From NCBI GenBank assembly GCA_963834365.1, contig CAWIBS010000030.1, forward strand, positions 186,001-250,000: a stretch of DNA of 64,000 nucleotides, in the 5' to 3' direction. The notes under the pieces are model-generated. The model saw nothing but the letters and a program-made list of their open reading frames with translations, did no database searches and was not told where the DNA came from. The translations under genes and the position numbers were made by a program. The DNA is from CAWJAP01 sp963834365. GTDB lineage: Bacteria; Acidobacteriota; Vicinamibacteria; Vicinamibacterales; Vicinamibacteraceae. The stretch's first letter is position 1. Each line of letters opens with the position of its first letter. This document shows positions 18,847 to 26,135 of this stretch, in pieces.

Positions 18847-21800
18847 CCGTCCTCGCCCGAGATCAGCGCGCCGACGCGCTGCATGACCGTGGCGGTCGAA
18901 TCGCCGTAGAGCGTCATGCCGGCCCACGTGGGAGACCCGGGGTGGGCCTGGCGCACCTGCCGGCGGGCGAGACGCAACGCTTCGCCGACGGTCGTGCGAT
19001 CCAGGACGAGCGACTGATAGAAGGCCCGCGCCAGCTCCAGCGCGGCGGCATCGTCGATCTTCCAGAGCGGCGCGAGATAAGCCGTGACGCCGCGGTTGAG
19101 GAACGCCGACGCGAGACCGGTCACGCTCTGCAGGAAGCCCGCAGCCTGGTCGCGCTCCATGCCACCCTCGCAGGCGTTGACGTAGACCAGCCACGGCGGC
19201 GAGTCGCAGTGATCGAGCGTGTTGGCGATCTGTTCCGCGGCGAGCGGGCCATCCGAGAGCAGCCAGTGGCTGCGCTCGGGCTCGTTGCGGTTGAAGTGCG
19301 CGTGGCCGCAGAAGTGGATGACGTCGTAGCGGCCGCTCCGGAGCCAGCCGCGCATGTCGGCGACCGTCACGCGCTCGCCGGCGCGAATCGACTCCGGATC
19401 GATCTCGATGTAGTCGGTCTCGTGCGCGAGGGATTGCAGAATCTCCTGGACCGCCACCGCTTCGCTGCGGGCGAACCCGAGCGGGGGCACCGACGCCCGC
19501 TCCTCATCCAGCCGCGGGTCGCCGACGACGAGCACGCGCAGACGCTGGCGATCGGGACGGCTGATCGCGCGGCGCCGGGCGGTGACGGCCACGTCGAGGA
19601 ACACCTGCCGGGCGAGCGCGTACCGCGTGCCCAGCCACTCGTCGCCGTCGCGCACGAGCTCCCAGGGATAGTGGAGCAGCGACCGCGGCAGCTGGAGCTG
19701 AACGTGCAGCGTCTCACGGGCCGCCGCCCGCTCCGCCTCGAGCGGCTCGGTCAGGTCCCGGACGATGTCCTCGCGCAGCAGGTGGCCGAGCTTGTCGAGC
19801 TGCAGGGCCACGGTCTCGAGGGTGCCGGCGGCGGCCGCCTCCTCGAGCTCGCCGATCACCTGCGCGACCACCGCGCGATCGAGGCGGCTTCGCTGTTCGT
19901 GAATCACGGCGTCGCGCCGGCTGGACGACAGACGCGCGACATAGACGTCCTGATCGGGCGAGGCAGGGCGATCCCCCGACCGCCGCGCCGGCGTCACGAG
20001 ATCGCGCGCGGTCTCGACTTCCAGAGCGAGCGTCACCAGGGGCGCCGGCGTCAGCGCGCGGAACTGATCGCCCACGCTGACGAGCGCCTGCGGTCCCGCC
20101 ATCCGCGCCAGCAGGTCCTGCCGGCCGCGCTGGCGGGCGGTGGCGAGCAGCGATCCGAGCACGCGCCACAACTGCCGCGGATGATCCTCGATCAGGTGAA
20201 TCGCCGTCAGCAACGCGGTCCAGTGGAGCCGCTGATTCATCTGCAGCGCGAGGTAGCTGTCGCGCGTGAGCTCGCCGAGCTGCCTCGGCCGGTACAGCGA
20301 CATGCCGCCATACGGCGTCGTCGCCGGGGCGACGCTGACCACCAGCCCGCCGGCCTCGGGCCCTGCACGCTCGAGCAGGTCGGCGATGCGCCACACGAGA
20401 TCGTGGACGCGCAGGGCATTGCGCCGCTCCGCGAGCAGCGCGGCGAACGCCACGGCAACGCCATCCGGGCCGTGCCGGCTCTGTCGATAGCGATCGATCA
20501 GGGCAATCCAGGCCGCCACGAACGGCTCATCCAGCGTCCCGCCCGCCAGCCGCATCGTCACGTCCGGGAGCGGCGCGGCTTCACCCGTTGGCGAGCCGCC
20601 AGCGGTGGGTGGCGCGAGGGCGCGGGCGTCGGCGAAGCCCGCTGCCTGGGCGAGCGCATCGGCGCGGCGCTCGACGGCCTCGGTCCACGCGGCGCGGAAT
20701 GCGGTGCCCGCCAGCTCGCCGGCGTCCTGTCTCGACGCCACGGTCCGCAACGCGGCCGTGGACTCGATGAGCCAGGTGTGGAGCCGTTCGTACGCCGCCA
20801 GGACGAGAATGCCCTGCGCCGTGAGACGCGCGCTCGATCCGGTGAGCACGTCGGCGGCGAGCGTCTCGAGCGCGCTCAACACGCGCAGCAGCGCCCGCGG
20901 GTCGAGCTCGCGCAGGGTGTCGAGCCCATAGGCGAGCACCTTGGTGTCGACATCACTCGATCCGAGCGCTGCGGCCACCTGGCGCAGAATCTCGCGCGCG
21001 TCGTACGACGATTCGTCGCGGAGGGCGCCGAGCCGGCTGAGCCCCTCGCCGCGCGCCGACCACAGAATGCGATCGCTCAGACACTGGAGGTAGGCGAGGC
21101 TCATCGTGTCGAAGGCGCCGAGAAACGGATTGAGCTGGGCGAGATCGAGCGCGGAGACCGACGCCTCGGTCGCGCCCGCCGCCGCATAGGCCCGGCCAAT
21201 CTCGGCCACCGTCTCCGCCGCGATGCGCCTGAGCGCGCTGCGCCTCGCCGCCACCTTGTCGGGCAGGGGCTCCAGGAGGCGGTGCCAGACATCGAGCATG
21301 GCCCGATAGTCCCAGCCGCTGCCCGGCACGCGCGTCTGGGGACCCACCAGGATCTCGACCAGCCCGTTCAGCTCGCAGGCCACCTCCAGGAACTGCATGT
21401 GGCACATGTCGAAGGCGAGCAGGTCCACCACCGGACGCAACGTCCCGCGGCGCTCCTTGAGCGCGAGCAGCACGCGGCCGAGATCGCGGATCTCGATCGC
21501 CGATCGCTCAGGACGGTCGTCGCAAATCGCAAAGACGCGATCGGGTTCCTGCAGTGGAATGCCGACGACCGAGCGCTCGTCCAGAATGCCGGTGCCGGTG
21601 ATCACGAGCGCGATGTGCTCGCACGGGCAGGTGGCGAGCGCCCACTTGAGGTAGTCGCTCAGCATGTCGGCGCTGCCGGAATCCACGTGCCGGCCGAGAT
21701 CGACGTCAGGCGGCGGCAGCGTACCGGCCTCACCGGCCCAGGGTGTGGTGGCCAGCCAGCGTCCGCCTCCCCGCGGGCCGTCGTATTGCACCGCGACATG

Positions 21801-21929
21801 GACGCGATCGGAGCCCCCGGCTGCCAGAATCTCCTGCAGGTCGGCGCGGATGTCGGCGTCGAGCCCGCCGTGTGGATTGTCGCCGCAGAGATAGAACAGG
21901 ACGGTCCACGGCTTGGTTTGCCTGGGCAT
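18843..21929 (-). CDS. Double caspase-fold protein: clostripain (C11)-like N-terminus and CHAT C-terminus
   Basis: 1,028 residues. The N-terminus KPWTVLFYLCGDNPHGGLDADI and the Cys region LLAFDMCHMQFLEVACEL match peptidase C11. The usual catalytic His motif (WDHGSGW type) is replaced by ITGTGILDE, so this half is probably inactive. A long helical middle of unknown fold follows. The C-terminus is a CHAT domain (LLHYPWELVRDGDEWLGTRY) with His in IHFCGHAHF near residue 870 and Cys in VYVNACEGG near 920, both present. The ATG at 21929 is preferred over an upstream GTG. No signal peptide, so it should act in the cytoplasm. The porin-like gene overlaps its stop. Confidence 0.85.
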   Translation of the reverse strand: MPRQTKPWTVLFYLCGDNPHGGLDADIRADLQEILAAGGSDRVHVAVQYDGPRGGGRWLATTPWAGEAGTLPPPDVDLGRHVDSGSADMLSDYLKWALATCPCEHIALVITGTGILDERSVVGIPLQEPDRVFAICDDRPERSAIEIRDLGRVLLALKERRGTLRPVVDLLAFDMCHMQFLEVACELNGLVEILVGPQTRVPGSGWDYRAMLDVWHRLLEPLPDKVAARRSALRRIAAETVAEIGRAYAAAGATEASVSALDLAQLNPFLGAFDTMSLAYLQCLSDRILWSARGEGLSRLGALRDESSYDAREILRQVAAALGSSDVDTKVLAYGLDTLRELDPRALLRVLSALETLAADVLTGSSARLTAQGILVLAAYERLHTWLIESTAALRTVASRQDAGELAGTAFRAAWTEAVERRADALAQAAGFADARALAPPTAGGSPTGEAAPLPDVTMRLAGGTLDEPFVAAWIALIDRYRQSRHGPDGVAVAFAALLAERRNALRVHDLVWRIADLLERAGPEAGGLVVSVAPATTPYGGMSLYRPRQLGELTRDSYLALQMNQRLHWTALLTAIHLIEDHPRQLWRVLGSLLATARQRGRQDLLARMAGPQALVSVGDQFRALTPAPLVTLALEVETARDLVTPARRSGDRPASPDQDVYVARLSSSRRDAVIHEQRSRLDRAVVAQVIGELEEAAAAGTLETVALQLDKLGHLLREDIVRDLTEPLEAERAAARETLHVQLQLPRSLLHYPWELVRDGDEWLGTRYALARQVFLDVAVTARRRAISRPDRQRLRVLVVGDPRLDEERASVPPLGFARSEAVAVQEILQSLAHETDYIEIDPESIRAGERVTVADMRGWLRSGRYDVIHFCGHAHFNRNEPERSHWLLSDGPLAAEQIANTLDHCDSPPWLVYVNACEGGMERDQAAGFLQSVTGLASAFLNRGVTAYLAPLWKIDDAAALELARAFYQSLVLDRTTVGEALRLARRQVRQAHPGSPTWAGMTLYGDSTATVMQRVGALISGEDG

Positions 21930-22140
21930 GGTCGGGCCCACAGGCTACAACACCGAGCCAGCAGGGAACGCACGAGTCAGGTGAAGGGCGACTCGGCGGG
22001 TTGGCATGACCGGTTTCTTGTCACAACCGGCGAGCCTGGCAAAAAACGCCGCGCCGCGCCCGGTGGCATCGCATGGCACGACGCTCGCATCTGAATCAGA
22101 CCGGACTGTGCCTCGCTTGCACGGCCGAGGAGGATCGACG

Positions 22141-23382
22141 ATGCAGCGCACATTTCGCGGGCTGGCGTTGGCCGCCGTCTTCGCTCTCAGCGTCCCATGG
22201 CTTCACGCCGATCATCCGACCACCATCACCCTGCAGTCGGGGGAGCGGCTGTCCGGGCGGTTCGCCGATCTTCACAACGACCTCGTCTACCTCCGCGTCA
22301 GCCAGCACGAAGAGCCGCGCATTCCGTTGCGCGACATCGCGCGCATCGAGTTCACCGAGGCTCGGCCCGCTACGCCGAGCGGCACCCGCGACTCGGTGAG
22401 GGGCGAGGGCCCGCATCGCCTGGTGCTGCGCAACGGCCGGGAGATTGCCGGCCGCTTTGAAGGCCTCACCGGCGACGATCAGCCGCACACTGCCGGCCAC
22501 CCGCTCGAGTTCGTGTTCAGCACGGCGTCGGGCGAGTACGTGCGCGTCAACGCCGACCGCATTGCCCGCATCGAGCTCGCGCCGCTGCCGGAATCGCCTG
22601 GAACGGCAACTGGCAACGTGACGATTCGGCTCGATGATGGCACGTCGATGCGCGGCGATCTGCGGTCCCTCGACGCGAACGGCCTCGCCATGGGCGATCG
22701 GGTGAACGGAGGCGATCGTCGTTACAGCCTCGACCAGGTTGCGGTGATCGACTTTGGTGACGGCACCGCCGCCGCAGCGGACCGTCGATGGTCCCCGCGC
22801 GGCGAGCGTGAGCCGCACCTGCTCGTCATGCGCAACGGGCGAGAGGTCTCGGGTGAGTTCCTTGGGGGGACGCGCGGCGGGCGCGAGCGCGACCGCGAGG
22901 CCTATCTGTTCCGCTCGGCTGGCAACGGCCGAATCGTCACTTTCACGCCTGCTACGGCGTCTCGCCTGTACCTCGGCGGCTCAGTTTCGAATGGCGGCTT
23001 CGGCTTCAGCGATAAGCTCGCCGGTGGCGTCGAAGTGCTGGCGCAACGCCAATGGATTTCGACCGGACTCCAGGTGCGCCGTGGCGAGACGTTGCAGTTC
23101 ACGGCGCGCGGCGAAGTGCAGCTCAGTACGGACGACGCCGATCGCGCATCACCTCGTGGCGCCTACAGTGGGCGAGGCGCCTCCGGAGCGCCCGTGCGCA
23201 GCGCGCCGGCAGGAGCGCTCATCGGCCGCGTCGGCAGCACGGCGTTCCTCATCGGCGAGGACTCGCGCCCGGTGCGAATGCCGGCGGCCGGCGAGCTCTT
23301 CCTTGGTGTGAACGACGATCACATGCCCGACAACCGTGGCTCGTTCACGGTCACCGTGAATCGTCCACCGGTGGGTTCGTAA
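22141..23382 (+). CDS. Exported protein with four Lsm-like repeats and a PA-IL/LecA-like C-terminal domain
   Basis: 413 residues; the signal peptide (FRGLALAAVFALSVPWLHA) sets the ATG at 22141 with GAGGA upstream. Four repeats of about 60 residues share the pattern ITLQSGERLSGRF...IPLRDIARIEF, then HRLVLRNGREIAGRF, VTIRLDDGTSMRGDL and HLLVMRNGREVSGEF. They resemble small Sm-like beta folds. The last 110 residues (GETLQFTARGEVQL, GALIGRVG, GELFLGVNDDHMPDNRGSF) look like the calcium- and sugar-binding PA-IL lectin fold. Binding of a cell-surface or secreted glycan is inferred. Confidence 0.7.
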   Translation: MQRTFRGLALAAVFALSVPWLHADHPTTITLQSGERLSGRFADLHNDLVYLRVSQHEEPRIPLRDIARIEFTEARPATPSGTRDSVRGEGPHRLVLRNGREIAGRFEGLTGDDQPHTAGHPLEFVFSTASGEYVRVNADRIARIELAPLPESPGTATGNVTIRLDDGTSMRGDLRSLDANGLAMGDRVNGGDRRYSLDQVAVIDFGDGTAAAADRRWSPRGEREPHLLVMRNGREVSGEFLGGTRGGRERDREAYLFRSAGNGRIVTFTPATASRLYLGGSVSNGGFGFSDKLAGGVEVLAQRQWISTGLQVRRGETLQFTARGEVQLSTDDADRASPRGAYSGRGASGAPVRSAPAGALIGRVGSTAFLIGEDSRPVRMPAAGELFLGVNDDHMPDNRGSFTVTVNRPPVGS

Positions 23383-23398
23383 GCAAAGGCAGGCAGCA

Positions 23399-23719
23399 GT
23401 GACATCAGAAGTCATTCGCCCCGTTGACGAGCCCATCCTCCACCAGGGGTGTCGGTATCACGCGCAGGTCTGCGGCCGGCCGCTGTCGAACGGCACGTGG
23501 GAGGGCTGGGTCGAATTCCTGCCCCTCGGCATCGGCGATCCCTGCCGGTCACCGCGCGAGACCACCCAGCCAAATCGTCATGCGCTGACGCACTGGGCCG
23601 GCACGTTGACGTCGGTGTACCTGGAGGGGGCTGTCGCACGTGCGTGCGCGGCGGCGCAGGCCGTGATCCACCCGGTGGACCCGTCGCCCCTTTTCGAAAC
23701 TCCGGCGCCGCGTCGCTGA
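23399..23719 (+). CDS. Small conserved hypothetical protein
   Basis: 106 residues from a GTG, 16 bases after the lectin-like gene. CRPLSNGTWEGWVEFLPLG-like sequence with RETTQPNRHALTHWAGTLTSVYLEGAVARA recalls a small uncharacterised family I have seen in acidobacterial and cyanobacterial genomes (NGTWEGW, RETTQ, YLEGA). No membrane segment and no catalytic motif. Co-transcription with the upstream gene is likely. The function is unknown. Confidence 0.6.
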   Translation: MTSEVIRPVDEPILHQGCRYHAQVCGRPLSNGTWEGWVEFLPLGIGDPCRSPRETTQPNRHALTHWAGTLTSVYLEGAVARACAAAQAVIHPVDPSPLFETPAPRR

Positions 23720-23732
23720 TGGATCACGCCGG

Positions 23733-23784
23733 GTCCGGGCTCGAGCCCGACATTACGAGCGGCGGGGCTGAAGCCCCGCCCTAC
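23733..23784. repeat. Two REP-like hairpins (one degenerate, one with CTAC boundary)
   Basis: GTCCGGGCTCGAGCCCGAC (23733-23751, degenerate) and GGCGGGGCTGAAGCCCCGCC (23761-23780) followed by CTAC. They lie between the small hypothetical gene and the end of the convergent CRTAC1 gene. Confidence 0.75.
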
Positions 23785-23863
23785 CGTTCAGGATCTGCGG
23801 TAGGCCGGCCCTTATTAGGTCCGGCGTTGTCCGTATTTATGCCCGCCGACGTGCGGCCGCCGA

Positions 23864-25734
23864 TCACGGCCGGCCTTCCACGAGCACGTGGACCGTCCCC
23901 GTCGTCAGCGGGCCCCGGTCCTCGCGCTGGCCGCTCGGCCAGTCGATGACGACCCGCGTGGCGCGCGTCGATGTGCCGAGGCCCACGGTGAGCGGCAACT
24001 CGGACTGCGACAGATAGCTGGACCCGGTCCTCACCAGCCGCGAGGTCGTGACCTCTCCCACCGTGACGGTCACCTTCGCGCCGATCGCGTCGCGATTGGA
24101 CTGCGTGCCACGCAGCCGGATCCGCAGACTGTGGTGCGGACGCTGGAGGTCGTTCCGGTAGAGATGAGCGCGGCCACCGTTCTCGGTGACGACGGTGTCG
24201 AGGTCACCGTCGAGATCGATGTCGGCGAAGGCCGCCCCGCGACCGACCTTCGCGCTCGCAAACGCCTCACCCGCCGCGCGTGCCACGTCCTCGAACCGGC
24301 CGCCGCCGACGTTCAGGAACAAATGCGGCGCCTCCGCGAACCGCTCCTGGCGGTCGGCTCTCGCGAGCGCAGCATCGAGGTGGCCGTTGACGACCAGCAG
24401 GTCCTGCCGGCCATCGAGATCGACGTCGAAGAAGAACACGCCCCAGCCGAGCGTCTGGCGGGTCGCCCGGCCGATGTCGCTGCGCGGCGCCTGGTCCGCA
24501 TATTGCCCCCCGCCGAGTGGCGCATACAGACCCACCATCTCTCCCGAGAAATTCGTCACGGCGAGCGCGGGACGGCCGGTGTTGTCGAGATCCGTCGCGT
24601 CTACTCCCATGCCGGCCCGTGCCCGGCCCTCGGTGCTGAACGCCAGGCCGCTCGTCAACCCCAGCTCGGTGAACGTGCCGTTGCGGCGGTTGCGATACAG
24701 CTTGTTCGGCTGCGTGTCGTTGGCGATGAAGATGTCGGGCCACCCGTCCTGGTCGTAGTCGAGCAGCGCCACCCCGAGCGACTTGGAGGTGACGTCGAAC
24801 AGCCCGGCGCGCGCCGTGACGTCGTCGAAGGCGCCCGTCCCCTTGTTGCGATAGAGCCACGACGTGCTGCCGCGGTACGCTTCCGGCGTGCAGTAGGTCT
24901 TCGCCTTGCCGTTGGCGGAACAGAAGATGTCGGTCTCGCGCGACCACTGGACGTAGTTGCTGATCAGCAGATCGAGCGCCCCGTCGCGGTCGTAGTCCAG
25001 CCACATGGCGGAGGTGCTGAAGGCGCGGCGCCCCGCGAGCCCCGCTTTCGCGGTGACGTCGCCGAAGCGTCCGCCGCCGAGATTGCGGAACAAGCGGCTC
25101 TGTCCAACCGCAGTGACCAGGACGTCGGGCCATCCGTCGTTGTCGTAGTCGCCGGCGGCGACGCCCATGCCGTACTCGAGAGCGGCTGGACGGGCTGGAG
25201 CGGCTGGGGCGGCTCGGCGACTGGACGGCTGGGCGACTGGGGGGCTGGGCGACTGGGGGACTGGGCGGCTGGGCGGCTGGAGGGCTCGGCGACTGGGGGA
25301 CTGGGCGACTGGGCGGCTGGGGGGCTGGGCGACTGGGCGACTCGGCGACTAGGCGACTGGGCGCGTGGGGAGGGGGCTGGCTTGCGGACCGCATCGAGCT
25401 GGAACCCCGACGCCGCGGTGACGTCCGTGAAGTTGCCGCGGCCGTCATTGCGAAAGAGGCGCGCGTAGCTGCCGGGACGGCCCGCCTCGGCGTCCGGCAG
25501 CACACCGGACACCAGCAGCAAATCCTGATCGCCGTCGGCGTCGTAATCGAAGAACGCCGACCCCGAGCCGAGTGTCTCGGGCAGGTACTTCTGTCCCTGG
25601 GCGCCGTTGTCGTGCGTGTAGCGCACACCGGCCGCAGCCGTGATGTCCGTGAAGCGCACCGGCGGACCGGATTGAGCGAGGGTCGCGGCGGCGAACGACC
25701 CGACGAGCGTGACGATCAGGCGTGCCGGAGGCAT
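23864..25734 (-). CDS. CRTAC1 family FG-GAP + ASPIC/UnbV protein interrupted by an octamer array
   Basis: Signal peptide (LIVTLVGSFAAATLAQ), then VRFTDITAAAGVRYTHDNGA and YLPETLGSGSAFFDYDADGD. After FQLDAVRK the frame enters a Pro/Ser-rich stretch encoded by about 20 octamers (25180-25370). The next blade, LEYGMGVAAGDYDNDGWPDV, is in a different frame and runs cleanly to the ASPIC/UnbV end (GTQSNRDAIGAKV, SSYLSQSELPLTVGLG). Relatives have GYGMGVAVGDYDNDG directly after the first blade, so the array is an insertion in a loop. As assembled the protein is out of frame. Confidence 0.85.
25180..25370. repeat. Octamer array (about 20 units of CGACTGGG type) inside a CRTAC1 gene
   Basis: Units such as CGACTGGG, CGGCTGGG, GGACTGGG and CGACTCGG follow one another in strict 8-base phase, bordered by GAGCGGCTG nonamers. 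On the minus strand three units encode PSRPVAQS-type octapeptides. The reading frame differs on the two sides. Confidence 0.9.
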
Positions 25735-25759
25735 TGAGAAATGTAGAGCGTCAGTTTCA

Positions 25760-25957
25760 GTCTTCGGTCTTTGGTCTTCTGGTCTTTGGTCTTCACTCGG
25801 GCTACGGACTACGGGCTACTGGCTACAGGGCTTGTGAAGACCGCCGGGCCCGCAGCCTGCAGCCCGTAGCCTGTCGCCGAACACTGTCGTTGGTCACTGG
25901 TCGCTCGTCGTTGGTCGTTGGGCTTCAGTCTTCGGTCTTAGGTCTTTGGTCCCGGTC
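25760..25957. repeat. Mixed 7-mer simple repeats (GGTCTTT, GGGCTAC, GTCACTG types)
   Basis: In the roughly 300-base gap between the CRTAC1 and kinase genes: a GGTCTTTGGTCTTC block, a GGGCTACGGACTACGGGCTAC block, then GGTCACTGGTCGCTCGTCG and another GGTCTT block. No gene is supported here; the REP doublet follows. Confidence 0.85.
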
Positions 25958-26027
25958 GGCGCGGCTGAAGCCCCGCCCTACCGATTTTGCCGCGGCCCCA
26001 CTGGTAGGCCGGACCTTTAGGTCCGGC
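25958..26027. repeat. REP-like doublet (CTAC...GTAG arrangement)
   Basis: GGCGCGGCTGAAGCCCCGCC then CTAC, a 22-base spacer, then GTAG and GCCGGACCTTTAGGTCCGGC. The same composite, spacer included, recurs at 55979-56047. Both copies are flanked by GGTCTTT repeats. Confidence 0.85.
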
Positions 26028-26040
26028 GGGCATTCGAAGC

Positions 26041-26135
26041 TCACTCTGGTCTTTGGTCGCTGGTCTCTGGTCTTTGGTCTCTGGCCTCTGGTTCTTGGTC
26101 GTTCGTCGCTGGTAGCTGGTAGCTGGTAGTGGTCT
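26041..26135. repeat. GGTCTTT/GGTAGCT heptamer array forming the kinase 3' end
   Basis: The array begins within the kinase stop region and extends about 95 bases into the coding frame, first GGTCTTTGGTC units and then GGTAGCTGGTAGCTGGTAG. Because 7 is not a multiple of 3, seven codons repeat per three units, giving the DQRPETS period. Confidence 0.85.

Noticed and set aside
18942..22094. 1,050-codon plus-strand open frame
   Set aside because: Antisense of the CHAT gene in GC-rich DNA; the translation is Arg/Gly/Ala-rich low complexity with no motif.
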